NCBI GenBank assembly: GCA_903772945.1
Contig: CAICTM010000010.1
Span: forward strand, 62,001-126,000
Reading direction: 5' to 3'
Origin: Seminavis robusta
Lineage: Eukaryota > Bacillariophyta > Bacillariophyceae > Naviculales > Naviculaceae
Length of the DNA stretch: 64,000 nt
Shown here: positions 33,301 through 41,374 of the stretch, piece by piece
Position numbering within the stretch: the stretch's first letter is position 1
How the letters are laid out: each line of letters starts with the position of its first letter
Made by a program: the position numbers and the translations under genes
The notes under the pieces: generated by a model
Told to the model about the DNA's origin: nothing
The model's input: only the letters and a program-made list of their open reading frames with translations
The model's database searches: none

Positions 33301-34583
33301 TTGAACCGTTGGTATTTTGCCCTTAATCGTTTGAACATCATGACAAAGTAGATGACACAGGCAATGATCAAGATGATGGCCCACTGGGTAGTGTTCTGAG
33401 CAAAGGGCAAAAGCAACCCCATCAAGGTTGCTGCGGCTTGTAGCGCGCCATGTGTGTATGCCCACTGTAGTATTTGTGAGGCATTTTGTGTGGCATGATC
33501 GGGTACATCGCATGCTTCTACGAGGAACATCATGGTTCCGGCCATGACGGTCCATTCTACCCATCGTAGTATGTGTACTCGACTGTGTGTGATTGGATCA
33601 ATGAGAATGGGATTGTATTGGTCTGGTGCAAACGCCATGACGGCATTGGAGGTGGCAGCCGTGGAAACGACGGCCAATCCGGTGAAAACGACTCCACTTA
33701 TTTTTCGGAATCCTGTTCTTGCAGCGGCGGGGTACACAAACAGTGGCAGGTAAAAGATGAGGATTGTGAATACTAGTACGAGGAATGCCACTAGAGCAGC
33801 AGCTCGTTCAATGGGCAGGGCAGAGATGCAATCCTCCTCTTGTGAGGGTTTTGCTCCACCTGCTTGATTTCGGTACCATGGCATGGCCACAGAGTAAACA
33901 GTAGAGAGGAGAATGGCATAGTTGATCCAGGTAGCAAACCCCACAAAGTAGAAGTGTGTGTCCACTTGTTGTACCATTCCATTGTAGTTGGGAAAAGATA
34001 GAGTGGACATTTGGTTGCAACTTGTGTTTGTAGTGCTTGTGTTTGTGTTTGTGTTTGTGTTTGCACTTGGAGAAAGAGCTGGCAAGCCTGAAGAATTGCT
34101 GGTTGCACCAGTACAAGTACTTTCTGATGCAGTTTTCTCAGCCATCTTCCCAGGTAAGGTAAGGTTGGCTGATTCAGATCCAGTTTTTTCATCAGTGGAA
34201 TCTGATGGTAATGGTAAACTTGATTGAGGCTCTCTAGATGGTGCTCTAGCAGCTTGAGCATCTTTAGCTATACATGTGTTGGCAATAGCAGTGGCTACTT
34301 CATCTTCAAGGTTGCAGTCACAGCTAGTGCTGGAAGAGGCAGTAGTGCTCGTGCTTTCCTGATCAGCAGTCCCTGAGCCTCCTAAGCCTGAGCCCCTGCC
34401 TGACCCTGATAAACCTTCCTTAGCTCTCTCAGTAGCTCTTTCAGTAGCAGCACTAGCTGTAGCATCAGTGGCCTTAGCAGCCTTAGCAGTACCAGCACCA
34501 GTAGCTACTGTACTTGGATCACTTGTGACCAACTTGAAATTGACTTCTTGGGGAATACTCCCTGCTGCTTTAGCTTGACTCAT
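30303..34583 (-). CDS. Histidine-kinase rhodopsin: rhodopsin-PAS-HK-receiver-Hpt
   Basis: One exon, 1426 residues from ATG 34583. Residues 1-200 are Ala/Ser/Thr-rich and disordered. About eight hydrophobic segments follow (near 209-235, 259-285, 295-318, 338-359, 371-395, 401-417, 447-472, 494-518), an extra N-terminal helix plus seven. The TM3 motif RWVEW (340-344) matches R-Y-x-D-W of type I rhodopsins with Glu343 at the counterion site. TM7 LDVVLK (502-507) matches LDVSAK of bacteriorhodopsin, placing Lys507 as the retinal Schiff-base lysine with Asp503 four residues before it. A PAS-like end (VVVRDITERHRRFEAEK) lies at 802-818, an H-box with His839 (RHEVKNGLL), an N-box HRNALSNAAKYG (993-1004), then a receiver with DD 1139-1140, Asp1196, Ser1240 and Lys1261. 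A C-terminal LHAFKG (His1374) is Hpt-like. It is predicted to convert light into phosphotransfer within one chain. No adjacent partner gene. Confidence 0.85.
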   Translation of the reverse strand: MSQAKAAGSIPQEVNFKLVTSDPSTVATGAGTAKAAKATDATASAATERATERAKEGLSGSGRGSGLGGSGTADQESTSTTASSSTSCDCNLEDEVATAIANTCIAKDAQAARAPSREPQSSLPLPSDSTDEKTGSESANLTLPGKMAEKTASESTCTGATSNSSGLPALSPSANTNTNTNTSTTNTSCNQMSTLSFPNYNGMVQQVDTHFYFVGFATWINYAILLSTVYSVAMPWYRNQAGGAKPSQEEDCISALPIERAAALVAFLVLVFTILIFYLPLFVYPAAARTGFRKISGVVFTGLAVVSTAATSNAVMAFAPDQYNPILIDPITHSRVHILRWVEWTVMAGTMMFLVEACDVPDHATQNASQILQWAYTHGALQAAATLMGLLLPFAQNTTQWAIILIIACVIYFVMMFKRLRAKYQRFKLLQKGSRLDELEIYHRAKIALQLLVTCACGWSSLVACYLIFSWWAPIWAAKTDNNDGSSIIAHPATPMIVECFLDVVLKSFYNFYVISIHEHVFDEEARSKRRLEELRQSIWANSSDILALSVRSLSGVVTTTVSPTLFRMLREGRTAIQYQYEYQDQLDAMDQSTLQYGQQLQEQERQRTRDEKEQDRTTGMSFEMTPDNIRELLWHAAVPQSASSLSPNVHLKPAQYDFADAYTAGSTSTASLPSFIRQPPVARTDPQNLLPETVIGPQEMQALATLMARSWQCGSRDTILSQELVLRKVDNKSNNDGNDENNHKDQSEGTHTIVNNGKNPFSPRLHQEERHGIKTQRQVKEVESIPCEALVTRLDDSALFVVVRDITERHRRFEAEKLAFSEMTARMRDSEANRFTRHEVKNGLLASLGLCEGLTDLSNKQSKTTAALERLTRASAACSGAALGDAAGAATSLAECAEDIRTLASTQENLMRVVKEMNSTLHETLETVLTEAMARDCIHGVYQPQLEPVGVVKMLRGLVNQREGSAERFPITTAGTFPRFLMLDPRLFKCVHRNALSNAAKYGAKKKPITTQVSYDHESKVFRMSVRNFPGDHHPKLKALGSDGAMKVFQKGKRLHSALGSETSGMARHSAGDGAWIMQQCCNCVQGECSIEFLEDSTVFSCWWPATVYEPMIQDDQGTDITGSAFRFPKDTWGIALDDSKIQRKLMKRFFHLAGIKESHTLILGETATDISNFDDFMVDFVSNHPDDYFLLVVDENLDVPMEDVSLKHATFSGSLLVQSMRHQLLPEQECQMLALIRSANDSKHDIAVYNSRAHGFIPKLPVNKERVRETLAKLWMDRFSVIESATIGKDGVPVSCSAAESLTITTHAATAASDDDDDDDDDDTLSSDGGYSAPLDDSALVHNIRSVDYWIASTTDDSHLERRWSEIWERLHAFKGDLLCLTDAPQAVDIVSKINEMRGTCLPASFQSKYKDLRQLVNELEEFQ

Positions 34584-35285
34584 CTTTCTGATGCTCAGCT
34601 AAGTCCAATTTTTCTTGTAGGTTCAGTTTTGCTCGACTGTTTGTACAATGGCTGCACCTCTCCTGCCAATGTTTGCCTTGCGTGTCCTTTTAGCGTCCAA
34701 GCCCAGACCTCGTTTTTCGATACTCCAATTGATTCGTTGCAAGTGATTGTTGGTCAAACAAACACAACCTGACTTACTAGCAAGCTATTATGCAGTAGAG
34801 CAATCAAGGTGCCAGTTGCTAGTTGCTAGCTAGCTAGAGTGCTGATTGTGATGAATGAGGGAGGACTGCACCAAGGTCTTCAAGAGGCTGGCAAAACGAT
34901 TGTGGCATGGTCGTGGTGCTGCGTTTGCCGTTTCATTTTGACCAGTGGCTCGGTCGCACAACAATGACGTGTTCCAAAAACGGACTATCTTCCAACGCGA
35001 AAACGCTCCAAGTTGATGACTCAGTGGAGGTATACTTAGAAGAGAGGCCCCTAGGAGCAGTTCGAGCTGTGGTTGTGATCAAAGCAACTGCCCTTTCTTG
35101 ATTGACGTAACAGCCCTTTCCAAACTTGTACAGTAAATTGGTATAGTGTGTTCTGACAGGGAGTTCATTGCTGACATAATTGCTACCCACAATTATCACC
35201 AAAACAGCTCATATATAAATACGCGCGTACTTATCCTCAAGCACCGACTACTCAGAGTACTGAGTATATACCGGTAGTACATGTA
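34584..35285. other. 5' flank of the rhodopsin-kinase gene, no supported gene
   Basis: Upstream sequence of the minus-strand gene. Short frames on both strands lack domains. CTAGCTAGCTAG occurs near 34823-34840. Confidence 0.45.
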
Positions 35286-35309
35286 CCGAGAGCCCCTCAA
35301 ACGCACGCG
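35286..35309 (+). repeat. Left terminal inverted repeat
   Basis: Reads CCGAGAGCCCCT then CAAACGCACGCG; pairs with 37887-37910. Confidence 0.75.
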
Positions 35310-35440
35310 ATGTAATACATGTAATACGTACAATGCGTATTCTACGTATTCCCGTATAATACGTATAACACGTATTACACGGTCGCCAGCCAGCCACCGT
35401 GACCGTTCGAGTGACCGTTCGTTTCGCAAAATGCTTCAAC

Positions 35441-35478
35441 ACCAATCTCCACCAATCTCCACCAATCTCCACAACACC
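35441..35478 (+). repeat. Short tandem repeat of CACCAATCTC
   Basis: About four head-to-tail copies of a 10-11 bp unit (CCAATCTCCA) inside the left part of the inverted-repeat element. Confidence 0.7.
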
Positions 35479-35829
35479 ACCATGAGATAAACCTCTCTCC
35501 TCTTGTTGCTTTGAAGGATACAGAGGTTTCTGTTGTTATTTGAAATAGTACCATCATGTGGGTAAGTAGGCAATGGGTATGGCTTTGTTGAAGCCAAGAA
35601 GACTGTTTCTGTGGAAAGATAGAAGGATTTCTCTCCATTCAACTCTTTCTTCATTCTCCTGCCCCACTCTCTTTATCAGGCTTTGTCAAGCTCACAGGAC
35701 CATTCTCTTTGCATTCATATACTTCTGAAGGCTCACTGACGAAGCCTGTGGAAGATCTGGCCTTGATTTTCACCATCGTCAACAACTTCCTGTAGGGACC
35801 AGTACTGAACCCATGTAAGTACCCAAGCG

Positions 35830-36030
35830 CGCAACACGTGTTATGCATGATATACGTGTTATATGTGTTACCCGTGTTACCCGTGTTATACATATTAACT
35901 GTGTTGTACGTATTAATGTGTTATACGTATAACACGTATTACCTGTGTTATATGTATTACCTGTGTTATACGTATTACCGTGTTATACGTATTACCTGTG
36001 TTGGTCGTATTGTGCATGTTACCCGTGTTT
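35830..36030. repeat. AT-rich near-palindromic repeat block (TATACGTATTAC words)
   Basis: Many copies of GTGTTATACGTATTACC-like words, many of them near-palindromic around TACGTA. The same words occur at both ends of the surrounding element. Confidence 0.7.
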
Positions 36031-36079
36031 GTTGTCTCACATATTTTCGTTTTCTTCATTAGTATTTTCGTTAGGCATC

Positions 36080-36913
36080 ATGTCGGGTTCTGACGATGAA
36101 GATGGTGCGCAAGACGCTGGAGAAGACTTGCTCGAGAAGAGGAGAAGGATGACGAATCTGAGGAGGAGATTCCCTTTGCCCTGACAATCCTGGTCCTTTT
36201 TTCCCCGAACAAATCACTCCCCGCAACTTTGTTACATGTATTCAAGAAGCCATTCCGATGACCGCGAAGCGCCGAAACGAAGATGGATCCATCACACGCA
36301 TCCTATCTACCATCCTGGACTGTCAGCATTTTGTCACCAATGCTTTGAGCCTGGTGTTGCACAGAGTAGTGCCAAAAGTGCTAACTCCTTCAAAGTCCGA
36401 AAGGTTGGTCCTAGCATGTACAATCATTCTAGACCTCCAAACGAGTGTCACATGGGAACAATGCCCATGTGTGGCTGAAAGACTGCCCATCGGCAGCTAT
36501 CCCAGACTCTATGTGCAATTCCTCTTTTCGGAGTTTGTTTTGTAGGTGATATCACCAGACTTGAACTCGGGATACATTTGGAACAATCTCTGGGAACTTT
36601 CACCCGTCCAGGCAAGTGCAAGCAAATCATTCCAGAACCTGTGATGGATAGAGCGTCTCTTACTTTGTTCGCAAAGGATTCAGCACTGCCGATTCATCTG
36701 TTAGTGATTCAGGATCAATGTTCTGAGGTGTGGCTCCCCTATGTGATTTGTCTGATTCGAAGAAGGCCGGAGTCATATGAGGCAAATAGGACAACGAACG
36801 ATTTTGTTGGGTCGATTGCAATCGGGCAAGTAGCCTGTCTGCAGCTGTCGCCTCCTGATGCGGTACTTGAGAGATGGTACCGTCTGGCTTACCAAAGACA
36901 AGACAACTCTTGA
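36080..36913 (+). pseudogene. Degenerate element-borne coding region, unknown family
   Basis: Starts with an acidic MSGSDDEDG segment and continues as protein-like frames such as FFPEQITPRNFVTCIQEA and a later frame with VMDRASLTLFAKDSALPI. It is interrupted at least twice, so it is not functional as it stands. I see no DDE motif or other known domain. It lies inside the inverted-repeat element and is probably its own former gene. Confidence 0.45.
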
Positions 36914-37204
36914 TGCAAACTCTTCCTTAGAGATTCGATTTGTTTCGAGTTAGAGATGAGCCTGTCCGTTCATAAAGTAAAGTCTTAACAACACTTGGCG
37001 AGAGGTGGTTCTTTAGGCATTGTTCCGCTAGTGTAACGGCTTCTGTGCCAAGATGAGTACTTAACACTTTCACTTGTGCCTTCTTCTAGTTGTACATGGC
37101 CACGATGAAGCTTGTTGCCTGTCTGGAACTTGGGTAGATACCATCGTCTGTGTTCCTGGCTATATAGAACATTGAAAGAGAATGGACATTTGACACCCTC
37201 CCCC

Positions 37205-37700
37205 TCAACAGGAAGCTGAGTCTGGTGGTTTTGTTGCTGTCCTTTTGGGACCTTTGTTTTGTAAAAACGACTCCTTGGACAACATATGGTAATGTGATTC
37301 CGCTCTTATCAAATCCCTTGTTTTTGATGCGGAATCCAGCAGTCTTGCAAGAAGTACAAAGTATGGCATCAAAACTTCTTTAATATGCGCCGGATCACAA
37401 GAATGATACATCGAAGGTAGCCAATACACCGTCGATTTCTCCATTCGATAATTATCAACCCCAAGTATCCATAATGTTTATCTCCTTTGGCGTATCATCA
37501 GCTAGTGAGGTTGCTACATTCACAATGATGGAAGCAGGAGTCCATTCTTCATCATTGATATTGTATCTAGCAACATGAGAGAGTTCAGATAGGTAAGAGT
37601 CCATTTTACTTGATAAGCTGTCAGGTATTATGGCTGCAACAGTGCATTTCCTCTCTGCCTCCCAAAACCTGGCAAAACACCTGGCAAAAAACTTGGCAAA
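37205..37700 (-). pseudogene. Degenerate minus-strand coding pieces inside the element
   Basis: Protein-like frames on the minus strand: about 37700-37460 (containing LSHVARYNINDEEWTPASI) and 37444-37205 (starting MEKSTVYWLPSMYHSCDPAH). The two do not share a frame and no clear intron joins them. The family is unknown. Its opposite orientation to 36080-36913 suggests the element once carried two convergent genes, or that one piece was captured. Confidence 0.4.
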
Positions 37701-37886
37701 AATTCGTCACTATGTATTATACGTAAAACACGTACAACACATAATACATGTAATACGTATAATATTGTTCCACTTGTGTTATCTGTGTTGTACGTATGAC
37801 TTGTCTAATACATATTAAAAATGTTATATGTGTAATACGTATGATCTGTAGAATACATAGTAAAAATGTTATACGTATAATACAAC

Positions 37887-37910
37887 CGCGTGCGTTTCAG
37901 GGGCTCTCGA
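37887..37910 (-). repeat. Right terminal inverted repeat
   Basis: Reads CGCGTGCGTTTC then AGGGGCTCTCGA on the plus strand, the inverse of 35286-35309. Confidence 0.75.
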
Positions 37911-39059
37911 TAGATGATCATCCGGAGCTCTAGCTAGCAAGAGGCAGTGGCAAGCCAGTGGTAGCTACTCTAGGAACGCACCAGGTTTACCAGCAAATTC
38001 CGGATCTTCGAAAGTCGTTCGAAAGTCGTGAAAGTCGTTCTAAAGTCGCGCACCGCGACTTTATCGCGACTTTTTACCGCGACTTTCATGACTTTCACGA
38101 CTTTAGAACGACTTTAGAACGCCTTTTCAGTGTCAAAGCTAGTAAATTATCGCGACTTTACCGCGACTTTACCGCGACTATTTCGTTCCTACTGATAGTC
38201 GCGCACGACTTTACAGCGACTTTTACCGCGACTTTAGCGCGACTTGTTTGGCGAAGGAGGCAAAACGGCTAAAACCTGGCGCCTTCCTAGTATGTCAGAA
38301 ATCGGAACATGGCCAACAGATCAGCAGACAGAGGCTTTTGTCGCCGCCCTCATAACGAGACGCTCCCTATGTCTGGTTGGCTATCTAGTAGAGAGAGGCC
38401 ATGTATATATATAGATCGTAAGAGGATACTATTCCCTCAGTTCACAGTTCATAATAATAATAATAGCCACGGAAAGAGGAGAGAAGTGAGGACATCTTGA
38501 GACTAGCAAGACTATGTCATATGTGGGGGTTGTTCGCCCCTGCAGGAGGACCAGCCAATACTGGTACCACGCGACAATCGTTACATTTTTGCCAAAGATC
38601 TGTCCACTGGTACCGGTACCCATAGCCACAAGCAGCCAGAAACGGATGCTGATGGTGCCAACGTAAGCAGGTGAAATCGTGCACCTTGCTTCTTCGGTGT
38701 TGTCACTCGGGCCAGGTTTCGGTTTGGAGTAAGCCGCTCGCATGATCTGAGACAGGTGCAAGACCAGACGAGACAAAAACCCCAACATTTGCGTGGATGG
38801 GCACCACCTGTTCGCATGTAGTGTTTGTCCAATTACTCCGTGGGCAGCTATGAGGATGCTCGGACGATTGGTTGTGAAACTAACTACTTCGGTTTAGTTT
38901 CTCTATTTCTTAATTAATTAATGATTCTATCTCTATCTTTTTCCTAGTTTTTGTTGTTGATTGGCTGCACACTCATGCAGCTTCCACTTCACACAGTTGA
39001 TGTAAGCATGACAAAGCAATCCTGTGCCAGGTTCTACCTTGCTGCCACACACAGACACC
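37911..39059. other. Intergenic stretch, includes a CGCGACTTT repeat cluster
   Basis: Contains the repeat listed at 38009-38245 and a minus-strand frame at 38429-38788 with no known domain. The last part (about 38960-39059) is the 3' flank of the secreted-protein gene and is matched in inverted orientation near 47335-47425. Confidence 0.45.
38009..38245. repeat. Cluster of AAAGTCG / CGACTTT units with a polarity switch
   Basis: Four AAAGTCG units at 38011-38050 are followed by ten CGACTTT units to 38245, most as CGCGACTTTA. The same 7-mer is therefore in one orientation on the left and the other on the right, so the block can fold on itself. Confidence 0.75.
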
Positions 39060-40205
39060 TTAGAGCACCATGGCTGCTCCAGCCATGGCAGCCATGGTAG
39101 CATAAGTGGTCAAGCTTCCAGCAGAGGAGTCAGCCAAGTGATGCTTCTCAACTGCAAAGGGCTGGGGCTGGACGTCAACCGTTTCGGTAACCTCGTTCTG
39201 AAGCTTACGGTGGCCATCCACAATCTGGATATTCTTGCGCAAACGACGACCAGCAGGTGCTGTAGCAGTTCCTCCAAGTTCCAAAAGGATGCTTCCCTCA
39301 CCAGTCAATGTCAAGGCTTCAAAATCATAAAAGTCAGCAAACAGCAAGAAAGACACCAAACAGACATTGTTGTCATTTCCTTCATCAACACACTTCTTGG
39401 TGGAGAAGATGGTAGAGGCAGGAGCAGATTCCGTGATGATGAGCTGAGAGGGCTCTGCAGCTTCAGCATTCCTGACAGTGAACTCCATGATATCCTTGAC
39501 TTGGAACTGTCCTTCTTCAACCCTGAAGCAAACATTGAGAGTGCTTCCTTGAGTGGTGACAGCATCAGAACCATCGTTGGTGAGAATCTGGTAGCTGTCA
39601 GGGTCACAGAAATAGGCCAAGAGACTTCCATCAAAGCTGAGAGTGGTGTCCTCAGCATCAGTAAAGGCCTCAGCTTGGGTGACAGTGTAGCCAGTCAAGG
39701 TAGGAACTTGGGTCACCAAATCAATCAGGTATGTCAGCTTGACCTCAGCAAAGTCAATCAGCATAATGTCAGAGTAAAGTCCAAGCACAACACAGAAGTT
39801 GACGGCTGCATTGAGACCATCATCAGCTTCAGAGTAGATGAGGGCATTTTCATTGACTCCTTCAACAAAGGAGAAGGAGAAGCCATTGATGCCCATACCT
39901 GGGTTATTGACAATTCCGGAGGTGTCCACAGCAATGCCAGAAACATCTGGGTTGGGATAGAAGTGGCCAACATTGGTGCGCTCTGCAGCCACAGCTTCCT
40001 GACGGCACTTGTTTTCAACAGAAATCTTGACATTGACATTTTCACCTGCACCGGGTCCAGTCTCATAGGTAAAGTCCTGTCCATCAATGGTTTTGAAGTT
40101 GACACTCCAATCACCAATCTCAAGGGCACGAGCACGTTGCTCATCCTCATTGGCAGTGGCCAAGAGAGGGGCGGCAATGAGCAAAAGGGTGGAGAAGAAC
40201 TTCAT
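39060..40205 (-). CDS. Secreted protein, 381 aa, copy A of an inverted duplicate pair
   Basis: Starts at ATG 40205; the frame is open a further 26 codons upstream, but MKFFSTLLLIAAPLLATANE is an obvious signal peptide, so I take that start. The mature protein is acidic, beta-rich in appearance, with six paired-looking cysteines (NKC, NFC, YFC, NVC, KKC, NVC). A basic RRLRK site (near residue 332) may be a processing site. The C-terminal 16 residues are hydrophobic and small (TMAAMAGAAMVL) after SSAGS, like a GPI-anchor signal. No known family is recognised. Copy B at 46185-47330 differs at only four residues. Probably a cell-wall or extracellular surface protein; inference only. The opposite strand is open for 403 codons over the same span, which I treat as a shadow. 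Confidence 0.8.
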   Translation of the reverse strand: MKFFSTLLLIAAPLLATANEDEQRARALEIGDWSVNFKTIDGQDFTYETGPGAGENVNVKISVENKCRQEAVAAERTNVGHFYPNPDVSGIAVDTSGIVNNPGMGINGFSFSFVEGVNENALIYSEADDGLNAAVNFCVVLGLYSDIMLIDFAEVKLTYLIDLVTQVPTLTGYTVTQAEAFTDAEDTTLSFDGSLLAYFCDPDSYQILTNDGSDAVTTQGSTLNVCFRVEEGQFQVKDIMEFTVRNAEAAEPSQLIITESAPASTIFSTKKCVDEGNDNNVCLVSFLLFADFYDFEALTLTGEGSILLELGGTATAPAGRRLRKNIQIVDGHRKLQNEVTETVDVQPQPFAVEKHHLADSSAGSLTTYATMAAMAGAAMVL

Positions 40206-41374
40206 GGTGATAAGGTGCTTTTTTGTTGTAGGTGATGGTTGTTGGTCTTTGTATGTTGTTGATTGCCTTTTTGTTTTGTGCAATTTGATTTTGTGAGAGA
40301 GCTGTGAGAGGCAGATCTCGGATCCACAAGCTGATCATCATCGCAAAGTCCTACCGTAGTACATTGTAAGTGTCACAGTGTCACTCACTGGGTGAACGAA
40401 CCCCAGTGAATGGAATGACCGTCCTCGTGTATTACGGCGTTCGCTTCCAATGTTGTTTAAGCCTTTTTGATTTAATTGAGAGAACATTCCTTCCCAAAGG
40501 TCATGATATTAAGTCTCCACTCCCCGTGCTCCATCTACAGGCATATATATGCCCACATTTTGGTTGCCTCAGGCAACTACGGTGACGAGGTTTCGATTTG
40601 GTGATCTTCATCAAGCTTGCTTCTAGACATCTATCTGGTGGCTGGATCGAGAAGAGGATGCTACTTGCTTTGGTTCATCCAGTGATGACTTACTTACTTT
40701 GGCAAGGCTCTATGTTTTGATTTGTTTCCAACAGGTGACTGACTCGTTTCTCCGCCTGGTCCACCCTCGAGGTTGCCTTGAAATTGCAGTTGTCCTTGTC
40801 CAGCATGGGGACATAGTCGTTCTTTACTCGTAGCTTGCCTTCTTATAGCTACAGCGGGTAATACCTGGTTGGGTACTACGGTAATAGTTGACGCTAAGAA
40901 CGAAGCTCCAGCAATCAACGCACTTGACGTAGCCCGCCCAAGTTGGACGACCCTTAACCAGTGTGTTTCCCAATTGGCGCATGTTGGCGACGCACCTGGA
41001 AACTTATTTGGCAAGGAATGCAATCTTCTTGCTGCCAAGGCGGACGAACAAGTTCGAGATGCCTCCAGAACATGTGTTCGAATCAAGTCAGGTAGCTACA
41101 TGCCATCTAGGACAGACCAGCTAGGCTGCTAAACAGATATTGGAACATGACGCCTATTATAGTCAAGTTATTCTATTGTTTGATTCTGTAGATACTGCTG
41201 CTTGTCGCAGCTCCCAAGGAATTGATCCTATGATGGTTTCGCGAATGGACCCACTGTGGCTGCTTGATGAATGAATGAATATTGCTGCCTCGTGGTTTTC
41301 AATTTTGTCCCCTGTTGTGCGTTTCCCCGGTGCACTCTCTAGAAAGTAGCGTAAGACGACCATCGCTCTTGCGC
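40206..41374. other. Intergenic stretch between secreted-protein copy A and the protease
   Basis: Holds the 5' flank of copy A. A minus-strand 130-codon frame at 40694-41086 (with a mildly hydrophobic segment SALIAGASFLASTI) reads partly like protein but has no family or clear context; not called as a gene. Confidence 0.4.

Larger units (their letters stand above)
35286..37910. mobile_element. DNA element with terminal inverted repeats and TA flanks, decayed
   Basis: The ends are 24-bp inverted repeats: 35286-35309 begins CCGAGAGCCCCT and ends ACGCACGCG, and 37887-37910 is its reverse complement with two mismatches. Both ends abut TA (35284-35285 and 37911-37912), consistent with a TA target duplication. 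Inside each end are AT-rich subterminal repeats of TACGTATTAC and GTGTTATACG words (about 35310-35385, 35830-36030, 37705-37885). The interior holds protein-like but broken sequence: a plus-strand acidic start near 36080 followed by frames to 36913, and minus-strand frames between about 37205 and 37700. None has a domain I recognise, so the superfamily is unknown. The size of 2.6 kb fits a non-autonomous or degraded DNA transposon. Confidence 0.65.

Noticed and set aside
37958-38272. 104-codon frame with repeated RDF and HDF
   Set aside because: It is a translation of the CGCGACTTT repeat cluster.
39024-40235. 403-codon plus-strand frame over the secreted-protein gene copy A
   Set aside because: Exact antisense of a gene with signal peptide and structured Cys pattern. 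The antisense peptide has no signal, domain or start context; openness is explained by codon bias.
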